This document shows positions 10,314 through 25,400 of a stretch of 64,000 nucleotides of DNA, piece after piece. Numbering within the stretch: position 1 is the first letter of the stretch; each line of letters starts with the position of its first letter. Position numbers and translations under genes: made by a program. Origin of the DNA: Linnemannia schmuckeri (lineage: Eukaryota; Mortierellomycota; Mortierellomycetes; Mortierellales; Mortierellaceae); the NCBI GenBank assembly GCA_029449235.1, contig JANATG010000012.1, positions 434,001-498,000 of the forward strand, in the 5' to 3' direction. Below the pieces are notes generated by a model. It was not told the origin of the DNA. It did no database searches and saw only the letters and a program-made list of their open reading frames with translations.

Positions 10314-13300
10314 GGCGTGTATGTGTGTACGTGTGGAGCGAGGTGTGTGCGAGGTGTTGTTGTTTGTGTGTAGCGCAGGTCAATTGATAACGGTCGCTTG
10401 TTTTTTTGATTCTTGTTTAGGTGGTGGTAGCAAGCTGGCTTCGAATTCGATGGATAGAGATGTGTAAATACAAGAGCAATGATACCAAAGAAAGAAAAGG
10501 AGAAAGGAGCGAAGAGGGAGGAGAGAAGGGGACGATAATTACTGTTGCAAATGGGAGGAAGAGAAGAGGAGAGGGGGGTGAGAGGAATAGACACAAAAGA
10601 AGAACCAAGAAGGAAGACCAAGAAAGAACAAAAAGAGAAAGGGAACGAGAGAAAGAGGATGATGGGATGGAAGGCAGAGCTGAGTGATAAAAACAACCAG
10701 TCTCAAATTAATATCAGTGGAAAATGGTGGTCTCGGTGATTGTGAAGGAACGAGGAGGAAGTGAGATGGGAAGAAGACTGAGGGTGGGCTTGCTGAAAAC
10801 ACCAGAGGGATGGATAAAAATACTCGATATGAAAAGAGCGTATGATGAAGGAGAAAAGGATGGATAGAGAGAAAGGATGGCAAAGAAAGGAAAGATGGTT
10901 AAAGAGGTGGAAGGTTGATGGGTATTTATGTCAAACAGAAAAAATGAGACAGATGCTATGGGGTCTTTTTTGTTTGTGTTTGTTAAAAGGGTCTAGTTGT
11001 CCATATATTTTTTTTTTTTTTTTTTTTTTGCATTGAATCTCAGGTAGTACCTAGTTACTCATGGATATGTGCATGCTGTTTGTTTAGTTACAGCTGTTTG
11101 GACGATATGGTACCGATGATACCTCTAAGAAGGGGGCGAGTGGATGAGTGAGAAAGTGTGTTAAGAGAAGAGAGAGTCGACCTTTGGATGTATTGTTCTC
11201 TCCGATTGTATTGTTCCTCAATATTCTATTAAGAAAAATATTAAGGACAAAACTAAAGATGAGAGAGTGTGTAAAGGGAGCGAACCGTTGTCGATACTGT
11301 TTGTTTGTCCCATCCACTTCCACTTCCATTTCCTTCCTTTCTCCCCCCTTGCGTCTCGTTCTTGTATTTTTTTCTTTCTTGCACTCTCTTGCTCTCATTT
11401 TTTACTTTTTTTCCCCCTTTTCACCCTGCCCTGTCACTTTCTGTTCTGTGTCCCTGCCCTGGCCCAATTGTCCCAAAACACACACTCACACCACTGAATG
11501 TCATTAAATAAGAAAATGGGAATCCCTTTGTGCACAAGCAACAAAAAAACAAGAGTGCCTCTGCGTTTGCATTTTGACATACATCGTGCCAATGAAGGCG
11601 AACCTTAATTCGATTACTACTGGAAAGAATTGAATGGTTGGATGCGTTGTTGTTGTACGGGTGGGTGCGTTATTGATTAGATCTTTCAATTCATTTATGA
11701 TATATTCAAACAGAGAGAAAGCGGCAAACAACGACAACAATAACAAGCGGAAGGTCCTCTTGTTACGATAGTACCAACATGCAGTCTAAGCACCGGCGGC
11801 AAATCAACATCAACACTACCACCATCATCTCCTCCTCTTCCACTACCAAAAAGAACAAACAGTGGGTGTCTTGCTCTTCCCTTCCTCCACAAAGAGTGTT
11901 ATTCTTTCAAAGAGTCTGCCCGATGGTCCGATAACTGCTCAAGAAGAAAAAGAATAGGACAGTGCTATAGGTGTGGAGAGAGTGTACGAAAAGAAACACT
12001 GGTGCGCTTTTTTCCTTTTTTTTTTTGAGCCTGGCCCATCATTGGCTTACGCACAATGGAAACTGCACCTCTCCTTGCATTAGTACCCAGACAAGCTAAT
12101 GCATACATCCCACAACAACACCGGCAACATCGTCATCAACAACACCAGTACCGCCCATCCTACTCCATCAGATCTCTACCCTCACATCCGCTCCTGTACC
12201 TCCTCTCCTCTTTGTGTCCTCTTCTTGAAATAGCATCCATTTATGAAAACTTTTAACTGAAAAAACACCGTCTTTTTCGTAACGGTATTGGTTCTTCAAA
12301 AAACACCAACCCCTTCTTTTCGTCTTGTTCTTATCTTTCACTCTCACTCTCACACACCAGCAACTCCTTAGTGGGTGTCGTATAATGCGTGTATGCGATA
12401 CTGCGGGTATTTTGAGTGGGTGCGTTGCGTTCCAGTGCATTTGGCAGTACCTTCGACAGGGTTCCGCTATAGTGAGTTGAGTAGAGGTTCGAAAAGTGCT
12501 TAATTTTTTAAGGATTTGATTGTTGTTAAATTATCGAGCACTTTCATCTCTCCCTAAGTGCACGCCATGCGACAGAGATCGTAATCATAAAATAATCCAC
12601 GCAACTCGACTTCCTTTTTTTTTTCCTTCTCTGTCTCCTTTCTTTGTCCCTTACGTCTCATTTTTCTTCCTTCGTGTTCTTTTTTACTCTTATTCTTCTT
12701 CCTCATAGTTCTTTTCGCCCTTGAGTTAATTTTTTTCTTGGGCGTTTGAACGTGTTCAGGGGGAGGGGGGAAATACTGAAAGAAGGGGGATGGGGAGTGA
12801 CGGACGGAGGGTGTTGTTTCTGTTGTTGCTTATTTCTCTCCGGTCGATATTCAAGCAATAGCACTCTGCCCATCCTTTCGTTCGCAAAATTTATTGTTTA
12901 TTTCTTGCAAAGGGAAGTGAGTATGAATGCGACCGAAGAAAATATGAATGGCATGGTCGGTCCGCCTTTTTTTGCTCCGAGCTTTTTCGTTGGGGGTTTC
13001 TCTGTACCTTTTTGTAGATACGGTTCCTTGGCAAATCGGAGCTGATCGTCATTTTTGTTTGTTGTTATTGTTTATGCTTTGCTCGTATTTGTCAGGTTCG
13101 GGATGAGTACGCCTCTGCACACACTCTATACACACATACAAAATAAACAACGTATAAGGCAGGGCAGGGGTTACCAGGGAATAGTTGGCCATTGTTTGTC
13201 GCGGAAAAAATAAGAACATTACGAAAGAACATCAAAAAACTCCCGTTTCATCACGGAGCAATATACAGCGCAAACCTAGGAACCATAACGAGAAAGGTAA

Positions 13301-13884
13301 AAAAGAGAAAAGGATAATAGCGCGTGTGCGCTTGAATTGTATCTCAAGCACTGGCCAGCTGCTCTTGAAGTGGACAACGGAACAAAAATAACGAAGTTTG
13401 GTTGGGAGAATGTCTTGTTTGAACTCGGTCAGAGGTGGTTCTGGAGTCCGACATGGTCTAAACCGAATAAACGGAGTGAGATGAGAGGTGGAAGAGACGG
13501 TGTGTGTAAAGGATAGAGAAAAAGAGCTAAAAAAAAAGGTTTACGGTATGCGGGAGGTTGGAGGGGTGGGTGTGATGTATGTGCATGTGTGATATTAGAC
13601 GATAAGGTCCTTGAGGACCCTTCTTTGCGACTTCCAGGCACCACACAGGAAATCGAGGGGGTGAGAATCGATTGCATATATTGTATTTAATTATTTCGTT
13701 GAATATGCGTGCTCTTCTACACCGTCAGTAAGGATGCTGATGACTTACTATGCCATAACCTTTTTCGCTAGTTTGCTTAGTTTTCGGATATTTAGAAGAA
13801 AAGGTAACGTTAGTAGAAGTATATTAATTCATTTTCTTTAGAAGCTAAAACGATCGATGATAGATAACTCTTGACCATCTGGTC

Positions 13885-13924
<40 letters not shown>

Positions 13925-16900
13925 AAACGAGACAAAAGAGATTAAAATGGACAAGGATTTATTTTCAGGACAAGGTACAAAGGCACGAAAGCTCAAAGAA
14001 GGCGGGAAAACGACAAACAGCCTCGGCTCCACATTTCTTGTCACAGACATCTTCGTTTTCGTAGTTTGCATTCTGACTATGAGTAAATCATCACTACCTC
14101 CATACCTCCCCCTGCCGTGTGTCTCACAATGTCGCCCAATGATCCGTCGACAAGAGAGAGAATATACGAAATATACAACAGCTGAGGATGGAAGGAAAGG
14201 GGTTGCTTAACAGATCCGCAATGGCTATTCTCCTGTCGGTGCTTTTGTTATTTCACAGAAGCTCCTAGTTTTTGTAAACCTTTGCTAACAGTCAATGGTT
14301 GCATACATGCTACTTACCTTTCTTCCCTTTTTTTATTGTTTTGCGGCTCAAAAGATAACTTAGCGTTAGCAATAGCCACGAGGAAAAAACAAAGACACCT
14401 TTTGCACGTATTTTTTAATGTAAAAATGCTACAACGCTCGAAATTAAGTTGTGACTCATGGTCAACCTGAGTTTGCTTTTTCTTGTACAAGAGCGCATTT
14501 TTTTTGATATGCTGGCACCATGATTGCATTTATTGCGTTCAGGTAAGTGAAGAAATATAGTGCTTTTGTCCGACAGAAAGTAGCCTTGGCGGGTTAAGCG
14601 GATTGTGCATTGTGCTTGTTTGCATGGTCGGTCTACTGCACGCTTTTATCCACGAGAGACGAGAAAGTAGGGGTCGAGAAGGGATGGAGAGAAGGCAGAA
14701 GGGAGGAAAAGGGAAAAGAGCGCCGAACCCCCGTTGGTGCATTCCCATCTGTACAATATGCGCCCTCCCAGAACGTAAAACTTACCTATCAACGGTAATG
14801 AAACATCCCGCGTAGAAAACCATTTCCTCTCCTTCCTTTTTGGCCAATTTTACCGCCATTGGGTACGTGTTCTTTTCTCACTCAAGAAACTAGGACGGGA
14901 TAGTTATAGGTTGAAAAGTATGCGCCTCTTGATTGGAAATAGACTTACAAGTTCCTTTGCGAGATATTTAGTGAGTGAAACTTATCCAATTTGACTTACA
15001 TTCTGAAAAAAACGAGATGATCTTCAATGATCGTCCCATCTCGGCAAGATTTTAGGAAAAAAAAAAAAAAAAAAAAAAGGCTCTCAAATGAAATGTGCTA
15101 ATTGAAAATGAGCCACTGATGTGTAGGAATTACTCTAGCGCCTTTCATTTGCGTGCTATAAAATTCATCTACTCCACCTTCGTCCCGCCAATTTCTGTTC
15201 TTGCCTCTCTTTCTCCTTGGATTTTCATTCATATCATTATGACAAAGTCTCCTTCTTTTCACCTTTTTCTGAGCCACCCTCCTACGCACAGGAACACTAT
15301 TGTCCAAGATCTATCTTCTTTCGGTTCTATCTACTCCATGAATCACGTCAAAAAAAATAGAGAAGGGCTCTTTTTCTTGTATTCTGAGCACCCTCCATTC
15401 CAGCCGTGTCAGCTTACAACTGAAAACGTTGAAGGTATTTCATAATTAAGCGATGAGACCCATGAATCTTTCAACCTTGAGAATAAATGAATGAATGAGT
15501 GAGCAAGATGATAGATGGTGAGGTGAGTGCAAACAAAAAGAGGAGGTGTGGCTGTGATAATGGTGGTGGAAGAAGGGTTGAAAAAGGAAGAAGATTATTA
15601 GGTTAACAAATCTATACGTTTTTTTCTTGTTGACTGTTTTGTCTGTTTATCAATGGTAGCGGGAGGTTCATTGGGTTGAAGTTCTTTTTCCATTTTACCT
15701 TCTTGGAGCCTTTGCTTTTAGTTCTCTTGTAAGTCTCCCTGTACCTCTCTCCTCTTTCTCTTCTCCTTCTTTTCATCCCCTTTTTATCTTCCTTCAAAAT
15801 GAATAGAAGAAAAAAAAGTTTAATAGAAAAAGAAAAATGCGAAAATGGATCAAGCGCGACAAGCGGAACATGTAGCTTGTGAACATCTTTCTCTGAGTGT
15901 CTGTTTACTCGATCTATACTTCCTTTTTTTGCTTTCTCTTCTATGTTCACCCTCAACCGCGGTGTTGGGCATAATCTCATAGGGTGGATAGAGATACATC
16001 TCATGAAGGAAGATGTCCAAAGACTGGACGGTGTGGAACGGTAAGACATATTTTTTCCTATGGTGCGCTTTTTTCTTTCAAAAGTATTTCCATCCCCTTT
16101 TATTCCCAGCTATCTCTGTGTTCATTGTTTTGTAAGAACAGTGAAGCGCGTTAGAGGGCAATGCAAAAATATCTTTTGAGTGAAAGCGCTCTAACCTACG
16201 CACGCGATATCGCCTGCCAGCAACAAAAAACGATACACCTCAACAGCCATAGCAAGTCCGGGGATGACACTCATTCGCGTTTCTCGGATCACTGTCCGCG
16301 GACCCATCTAGACTTGCCCCGTTCTCCATCTCTCCCACCTCCTCTTTCTCGCGGTCAACAAGCGAGCAAGTTGAGATCATTTCGCGATAGCCCAACGACA
16401 AAATCGGTTGTAATTAGCAAACAAGTCATACTTCTCATTCCTCGTTTTTTTTTGGCAAGCGTTCGAATTTTTTTTCTTTGTGATTTTTCTTTATTGTTCT
16501 ATCTTTAACTTTTTCAGAAAGAAAGAAAAGACATCATATTTTTTCCCTTGCCTACCCGCCTAAAAAAAATGGCTCTTCTTGTCACTTTTTTGTCACAATT
16601 CCCAGCTCGTCTCTATCTGTTTCTCCTTTGTCCAGACCTTTTTTGTTGAGTACGATCCATGTCTTGAGGCTTGCGGGTGATAAGTGAAATAGAACAACAT
16701 CAAGTAGTAAAGCCTACGAAAGACGTACAATGAGCAGTGAAACCTCCCGTCATCTTTTCATTGAATCTCCTGCAATCTTGGACGATCACAAAAAAAAGCT
16801 CCCCATCCACTACTTTTTTCTTTTATTCTTCATTCTAATATTCTGTTTCTTATTTTTGCATTCTTTTGTTGTCAAATGCTTATAACAAACTTCATTTAAA

Positions 16901-19900
16901 TTTAAATAAACAGGAGAGGAAGAATGAATCAAGAAATAGATAATCAGCAAAGAGTTGGGGAACAACAACTTCAAACAGCAACACCAACATCAAATGAAAC
17001 AACGCAATAGAAGCCCTTACTATTCCCCAATTCTTATCTCCCATTATCCATTTACCATCACCTCCTTCTCCCCTTCTTTTCCTTCTTGCTGACGTTTTTT
17101 GAATACACCTTTCAAAGTTCAGCTTTTTCAGTATCCTATTTTTTTTTGAGTTCGGAATACCTTACTTGGAGAGCTTGGAAAAAAGATGTTCATACTTTAC
17201 CCTCGATCCACAGTTCCAAACACAACATACCTTCACACCCCCACCCTCTTCTCTCTCCTTCTCTACTTCTTCGATCCATTCTCTGTCTGTACCGGTCTCG
17301 CCACACTAGTGCGTGACAGTATCTTTTCATTCGAAAAAAAAGTTGATTTGCATTGAGGTATAGCAGTGAACATATCGTAGTTGTCCGTCAAAACGTATCC
17401 ATTTCCTAACATGGTCTACATCCAACCCTTCTCGATTCAGTTCCCTCCCCGTCCTTTCCTCTAATCTCTTTGACGCCCTATAAGTTACGCATCTCCATTG
17501 GTGGCAATTTTGGTCCGTCATCCTGAGCACACTGTGTTTTAACGCGTAGATCAGGTTCTTAGCGCAGCTGGAAAGAATAGTAGACTGGAGCAATAGGATT
17601 TCAAAATGACCCTACTGTTTGTTTTTCGGATGTGGATCAGGAAAGGGAGTGTATAGAAAGACGCGGTGAACTCTCATGCGCCACCTGTAAATGATTTTTT
17701 GTTCTCATTTGATCAGTCTATGTCGATAATGTGAATGGGAAGACGCGATAAAGCACGTCTGCGCCCATCACTGCTGATATTTTCACTTGATAATATTGAT
17801 GATTAAAGAGGGATCGTTAATCAGGTCTATGTCACTCGTTCGGTGGCTGATATTTTTTATTTCTGTTGATTTTTGATTTGTCAGATTTTGTATCGGTGAA
17901 ACAAAAACAAAAACAAAAACAAAAGAAAGATCTTCGATCGTCGGTTAAAGAAAAAGAAGGGAAAAAACGATCATCGCTGGCGGGAGTAAGCTTTTTGACT
18001 CGTTTAAGGTTGTCGCCGAGAGAACAAATAAGCTGGCCGCTATCCTCACGTGCGAATTTCATCCTCCTGATACTTTTTTGCTGTATCTAACCTTTATCTC
18101 CTTTGAAAACTCCCTTCCCGAGCCTTCATTTTATATGACCAGTTGAGAAACCACAGGCAAAAGATTTACGAACCCCATTGCATGAGAAAGACAAGGATGG
18201 CTTGCTACATATGCGACATCCTGTACAGCATAGTTAGTTTGTTGGTCGTATAACTACGTATGAATCATGCCCTCTCCCAGTCTCGAAACCCAGTGACATT
18301 ATTTTCATGTAACGATAAACACCCCGACTGACGAGTCATCTTTTCTGTCCCTTTTCACATTCGCTTCCGAAATGTTTTTATCCAGGTGGGCTTTTTTTTT
18401 TGAAGATAAAAATCATACCGAGCCTGTGGTTGTACGGAATAAAAATAACAAACATCAACCAGGTCACCTTGAAGGTGTCTTTTATAAACAAAAAAGTATG
18501 GTTTTCGTCATTTTGTGCGCTCATCGTTATCCCCCCCACCCCCTCCAAAACCACTGGCTATGTGTTTTTTAGAGGTGCGGAGCAAAAAGGCTACGAGAAC
18601 TGTACACGTTATTTTGTAATAGATTTGGGAGAACAGACCGTTGTTTTGCCTTTATGTTTCCTTCCCTTCTTCTCCCTGTACTTCTTTTTTCATCACACTT
18701 CTTTCTTTGTGTTTGTTGTGTTATTTGTTTTGTTATTATTGTTGTTGCTTTCTTCGCGTTCTTCCGCCCTCCCTTATTTTATTCTCTAACTGCAATATCT
18801 AGTCATCCTAGGTTCAAGGGTGGTCGGTGACACTTTGACACGAAAAAGGGAATGCAGGAATGAAAATACTTCAAGCATGAGATTGGGACGGGGAAGCAGT
18901 AGTAAATTGATGCCGGTGTTGTTTGTGTGTGTGCATCTGCATGTTGATGTTGTTTTCAATACGACAAAAAAAGAGAAGGAGGGTGAAAGGTGGGGAAGGA
19001 AGGAAGGGGAAAACTTTGAGCAAATAAAATAGAAACCCGAAAAAAACAATTGAGGAAGAGACTGCATTAGATGCAGGAGGGTGGAGGGGAGAGAGATAGA
19101 GAGAGAGAAAGAGAAAAAGAGCACTATAACTTTTTTTTTGGGAGCTCTGTTTGCTATTTGTTTGTTTGTACATTAGTGGATAGAGGTGAAGACAATTTTT
19201 TTCCTCCAATGCACCTAGTTATTCCCATACCCTCTGGGCGACCCAAACAAAAAACAACAATAACAACAACAACAATACGATGACGAACTGAACGCTGTAT
19301 CCGTTTCTGAGATGCGGCATATATCAATTTGAGTTTTATCTTTTCTCCTCTTACTATTTATTCAAGGGTACTGGTAACAAATAAGAATGCAACAAGACAG
19401 GAGAGGACAAGAACCGCAAGGGTAAAATAAAGAGAAGTGTGGAAAAACAGGGGAGAGAGGAGGTTGGAATGAGAGGCGAAGAAGAAAAAGACTGGGTTGC
19501 CGATGGGTGCTACACAAGTGCGATAAAGGAAAGAAGGAGATCCTTGCTTGTGACGTTTTTGTATATGTTTGCTTGGACCATTGAACGCTCTTGGAGCAAG
19601 GAATATATGGTTGTTGTTACTTCTGTTTTCTTTATGGTTTCGATTCATGTACCTTTCTAACTCATTTGTCCATCTTGCCGATTGTTCTCCTTTCTCCTTT
19701 CGTGGTTTCGTATGGTCAACAAGAAGAAAATATGGAACAATCGCAGTCAGCGACATAAGTTGAGTGATAACAAACTAAGATGGCAGAAAGTAAGAAAACA
19801 AATGCAAAAGGGGCTGGGATTGGAGTGCGAGTATGCGGTTGTTTGAGAGAGAGAAAAAAGCAAGAGCGAGGAGAGAGCAGGCGACGCTGCGAAAGAGTTG

Positions 19901-22414
19901 AAGAGACGTGTGAGTGAGTGTGCGTGAGTGAGAGTGAGCGAAGAGAAAGAGGGAACGGTTCCTCTGGATGTTACTTCGAGCAAGCAAGGTAATCACAAGG
20001 CAAACTAAACCAAAAGAGAGATGGTATGTGTTTGGAAGAGCGTGTACGCTCAATTGGTTTCGTGCTATTTCTTGTGTTTTGGTTCTTACCGTTGCCTCTT
20101 GTTCAACCTTCGAGAAAGGTGTTGTGGCTAGTGTCACTGGTGTCATAGCTTTGTTTGTCTGATCGTTGTTCATCAACAAATAATATCAAAAAAAACCGAC
20201 GAAACCCATCCCAGTGAGAGGGTTGAAGAGAACCGAGGAATGACGGAACCAAGTGACGAGGAGGTTTTCTGGCCGCTTATCTACTCAGTTCGTTCCACCA
20301 CTTCTGTCTCTTCCTCTCTCTTTTTTTCGACGGTGAGATCTAGGTTCTGAAGGTGTGCTCTTCATTTTATTTCCTGCCGTTCTCTCTCTCGCCCTCTTTC
20401 TGTTGAGTTATTTTTCTCCGCACATGGCCGGTGGCCCAATTGGGCGCTCTGAGAGCAGATTTCTTTGTTAGTTCACATTTCGTCTCATCCATCCGTTCAT
20501 TCATTGGATTGTCTTCCCTGCTACTCTTCCTTTTTTTTAACCAGCGCTTGGCGACTACTCCCAATCAGCGGGTATCCGCCAGAGAAAGTGACAAAGGCGT
20601 GAAGAGAAAAAAGGTAAATACGACACAAATAGAAACTACTGTATCGATGCTTCTCCATACTATTCTGCTCTGAATATTTTCTTCCGCATCGTTATGGTAA
20701 GACGAAATTCACTCCCGGAGAGCTGAGAAAAGGATTGCGGTGTTTTTCATACCATTTTTTTCCGTTTGTCAGACTTGGCCAGAAAGCAACAATAACGTTC
20801 ACAGTGTAAAAATATCTATGTGTAAGCTAAAGCCAAAAAACGAAACAGTCAAAATACAACGATTCAGCCAGTCGTACTTCGAAATGAATAAGGAACTGTC
20901 CGTTTTTATTTACATTACGATTTGCTTTTCTTTTCCTTTTCTGTATTTGTTTTCTAAGTTTCGCTCTCGAATGGTTGAGGAAAGGAGGGGGAGGGTGTTT
21001 ACTGATGATGTATAATTGTTGTGGTATTTTGCTTGATTTTTTTTGGGTCACAACTCTCGTCTTTTTGGACGAAGAGTGTCAAAAGAAAAGGTCAACGATG
21101 GCCCTCTGTGTTTTTTTCTATTATTGCTGGCGTGTTTTCTACCTTTTGTTGTTTGAACTCTTTGCTCTCTCCTTATTTCTCTTTCTCAACAGTCTCCGGA
21201 AGTAAAAAGCATCTGCCCTTGACATACTCGATTGCTTAAGCGGTTTGGCATTGTTGTTTTGGCCACGATGTTTCAATGTCTATTGTCAGCCCTTGTGGGT
21301 TAAGTCACCCCTTCAACATCTTCTAAACGAGGGTACGACATATGAGACCTTCCAAAATTCTAGTTTTCTTTCCAAAGCACTTGGGAAATAAACATAGGGA
21401 AAAACATATGCAGGAAAGGGAGAATCTGGTATACGAAACAGAATGCTGGGAAAGGAAAAAGACCCCAGAGGAAGAAACAACGAGCCACCAAAGAATCGTT
21501 TGGGCGCATCAAAAGATCAACCCAACTGACTCATCCCACACACAACACATTGGAAACGGAAAGATGGACGAAGGAAAACTGAGCGAAAAGTGGGGAGGAA
21601 AGGGCGAAAGTGGGGAAGTATCCCTGTCGTCATTGGTTGTGCGTACACAGAGTAACGGTAAACACAATGGTCGTGAACGTTTCACCATAGATCTGGCTCG
21701 TTCTCTTTCGTTCCTTTCATGTTGCTGTCCCGTTTTTTTTTTGTATTCACGTTTTGACTTGTCCAATTGCAGTTTCCCACTTTTATCTATGGATGTAAAT
21801 ACGACCTTCAAAAACTCAGTGGGTGTTTTTTTGCAATTGGCCCTCCCATAAAATTACACTGGCCTACTCGTGACTTCTCGGTGTTAATAAAAGACATACT
21901 TATCGACTCTGTCAAACCACCGTAACAACCGTTCTCTTCAAGCGATCCAGTCTTGACAAAGCCAACGTCAATGTACCTGCACCTTTGTTGTCTCTCAAAG
22001 TACATGAATAAGTCAACGGGTTAAGACACGATGAGTGGTGGATTGTGATAGGATTTTAGCAGTTGAGAAGAAAAAAAGATGTGATGAGTTGAAGTAAGGG
22101 AGTGTGTGGAGTAGGAGGTGGGTGACGAGGAAGTGAGAACGTTTTTGTGTTTCGAGGAGTGGTTATGGAAAATTCCTTGGACTGGTGCAGAATAATTAAT
22201 TCGGTGTAGGTGAATGGAGGAAGGACTATGGCGGAGAGACAAAAGCGATGACCAGAAATCGAACAGTGCCCAGCCCTTTGTAGAAGTACTAAGCAAGTCC
22301 CTTTTATTGTCGCCATTTCGCACTCACTTCTCACTTCACATCGAACGTTGCACCCAACGAACAAACAACGAACATCACAGCATCACAAGCAACACAAACA
22401 CAGAACAAATAGCA
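10314..22414. other. Gene-poor region, 12.1 kb
   Basis: Between the starts of the C2H2 gene and the PNGase gene I find no frame with coding character; the open frames are Phe/Ser/Leu- or Lys/Glu-rich translations of pyrimidine or purine tracts. 10400-10900 is CT-rich on the minus strand and is probably the C2H2 leader and promoter, with an ATAAATA-like box near 10920. Simple sequences include T22 (11008-11029), A34 (13889-13922), A22 (15057-15078), an (AAAAC)n patch near 17900, a GA patch near 19085 and a CAA patch near 19260. Short perfect palindromes occur, e.g. GGTCCT-TG-AGGACC near 13604. No tRNA or other RNA gene was recognised. Confidence 0.5.
13889..13922. repeat. poly(A)34 tract
   Basis: Uninterrupted run of 34 A in the gene-poor region. 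It could be a simple repeat or the tail of an old retroposed copy; I cannot define a body or flanking duplications. Confidence 0.93.
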
Positions 22415-25400
22415 ATGAATCCCCAGGACCAGGACCCGCAACAAATTCAGGACCTCGCTCAGCAACTTGCGAGACAGTTTGTGACGATGAGACAACAACG
22501 GACCAATCGCACTACGCCATCGCAGTCAACCGATGGAAGCGCAAATGCCCGAGCCAGCGACATCACTCACTTGGCCAGCCAGCTCGGCAGTCTCTTGAAT
22601 GCCCGTGAAGCTGTCACGAATATTTTCACTCGAGAGGAAAATGGTTCCTCCACATCATCAACAGCAGCACCAGTCACTGGAACCACTGACGTGGCTGGTC
22701 TAGCTGCTCACGACTTTGACTCAATACCTGACCCTTCCATTTACGAAGCTGACTTTGTCAACGTTTTCAAGAGCATTAACACGTCTGTCCTTCAATTTGA
22801 GGATCGAGAGCTGTTGGTAAGAACAAGAGCGTACGCAAATCGAGTTTGACGCACAGAACCAGCAATTTGAGAATAGAGATATTGAAAAAGAGTGTAGTAC
22901 CAAAGACAGACCACCTACATGTGCTGATGCATGTTCTTGGCTGCTTCCCCTTTTCATATCTCCCTTGAGTAGGATCTGGCGAGTGACCAGATGCCCATTG
23001 GTCGATTCTTTGAGGAAGCTGAGGCGATGGCGGATGAATTTCCCGACGACAACCTCGATGATATCGTCATTCGGTATGTGCTTATGGACTACGTTGCACC
23101 ACATGCATTGTTGATCGCAGACCAACACAGAATTTCATCAATCAACACAAAATAATACCTGCCCTAATTTATCTCGCTCTGTTTGCTCGCCTTCAATCAT
23201 GTACAAATTACATTCAGTCGACTCTTGCATTGGTTTAAGAATGAGTTCTTCACCTGGGTTAACCAGCCTCCTTGTACCCGCTGCGAGGTAATGTCAACAT
23301 GAAATCAAGTAATGACTGCGTACATGTTCAAGTTTTTCTTTTGACATAATAGTAAGATCTGTCTCCTAAAAGAAGCTAACGGTGACCGGCTTCGCGATCG
23401 CCACCTCTTTTGAAATATCTCAGTCTAGCACAACGTCCATTGGTGGCGTCGCACCTACAGCTCAGGAACGCCAGCAAGGTGCAGGCGTGGTTGAAACCTA
23501 CAAGTGCACTGCTCCAGATTGCCACCAGATCACTCGCTTTCCGAGATACGGAGGGATGCCTAAGATCCTCTTTAAAACGCGTCGAGGCCGATGCGGGGAA
23601 TGGGCAAACGTAAGCTTTGTTGTTTTGTTGTCTGTTGTCAATGTTGTTGTCCTACACTAACGTTACAGGGTTTGTATCTTTACCTGGTAGTTGAGCTGTG
23701 TATTATGGTGCCTTCGCGTTGCCCTGCTGTTTTTTATTTGTCCTTTTTGAGCTATCCTTATGTTTGCAGAGACGAATTGGATAATTTGCCGTCCTAGTTG
23801 TTAATATGCTAATTATCAGTCATTGTCGTCAGGAAACGGGACAATAGTTTGCTCTTCTCCGTCGCATGATTCATAACCGACTGACTGACTGACTACGCCT
23901 TTTTTTCTCTCGCCCTCATTTGTATACCGTTGTGTGTTCAACTTCCACGCCTCTTTCCTTTCTTCCTTTCCTCACGTCTCCTATCCTGTGCCTAACCCCT
24001 CTGTCCCGCTTCGACCACACTCCAAATTTTATATCCTACACACTCTTTCCCAATTTAGTGCTTTACGGTTTGCTGTCGTGCATTAGGCTACAAAGCGCGC
24101 TTTGTGCATGACACTACTGACCATGTTTGGACCGAGGTTTGGAGTGAGCATAAACAGCGCTGGATCCATTGCGACTCTTGCGAGGCCGCGTATGATCAAC
24201 CGTTGCTCTACACGACTGGATGGGGCAAAACTCTAAGCTATTGCGTGTCATTTTCAGGTAAGTCAACGACGAAGGGTTGCGTCAGGTTGAGGTGGAAAGG
24301 CTACTCAGGACGGCGAATAGGCAGACATACAGACAAGGGGTTCGGAAAAAAGTTGAGAAAAAACGCCAAACGGGGGTAAAAAGTATCACAGGGAGAATGA
24401 AAATAAAGCTGTTCATCCTCGACTAATGAAGGCTTAAGAGGTATTGGGGTAGAAGTCAACTCACCCTTGTATCGCTTTTTGCTTTTTACTCTCTGACTCT
24501 GAATACTTACCATGAAGGTTCTCAAACTCTCTCTTTTTTCACTTTTCTCTTTCTTGTTCTCGCTCTCTCTCTTTCTCTCTCCTCTCTCACTTCGCTGGGA
24601 TAATCGGTCGCCATTGGTCTCTGCTTGTTGTTGTTGGTACTATTATCGTTGCTTTTTTGCATAAACACAACAACAAGCTGAGGAGGTGGTTGATGTGACA
24701 AGGAGATACACCACTGATTACGACTCCGTGGTAGTCAAGAGGAGAAGGTCCATTCGCGAGCCAGTCTTTGCAAAGGTAAAGAGGATCTGTGATGGATTTT
24801 TTTTCCTGAATATTCAATTGTCAATAAGGGATAGGTATGCATTCATGCACACGGGACAGGGGCTAGATTGTTTTTTTTTGTTGCTTCGATCCTCGCCCCA
24901 TCCACTCTACTTCTCTCTCTCCTTCCTTTCTCTGTGCCTTCTTTCTGCCTTTTTGCTTCTCTTCCAATGAGTGTTGAGCGAGCGACGGTGTTTACTGTCC
25001 ATTTTTGTTGGTGGCCTGGAACGTAGAGCCTGCAGAAATTGACCTGCCTGAGCTGCTATTTTTTTTTCTGCCTTCGGCAAACTGGACAAGGCTCCCAATT
25101 ATTCGTCTGGGGGCTAGGAGGGTACTCAGCAAAAAAAAAAAAAAGCAAATAGAAGAGAAAGAAAAAGAAAGATGTATCCGGCACGCTCCTTTCTCTACCT
25201 TACACTCAAGTCTACAATCAGTCAAGAACAATCGGCGTAATTCGTTTTGTTCACTGTTGTCTACATTGATGCCCGTATCTTTATGTTTTTTTTGTTGTTT
25301 ACCCTTATTTTTTGTAACATTTTTATTCACGGTAAAACAAGAATGTTGCCTTGTCTCCCTTTCTGTCTCCTATCTACTCGCAAAATAGGTCTTGCACCGT

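Noticed and set aside
20040..20110. tRNA-like A-box word (GCTCAATTGG) near 20049
   Set aside because: No B box, no cloverleaf and no acceptor stem can be drawn.
21342..21851. 169-residue plus-strand frame, the longest in the 12-kb gene-poor block
   Set aside because: Lys/Glu- then Phe/Ser-rich with codon use unlike neighbouring genes; no motif and no splice-linked partner.
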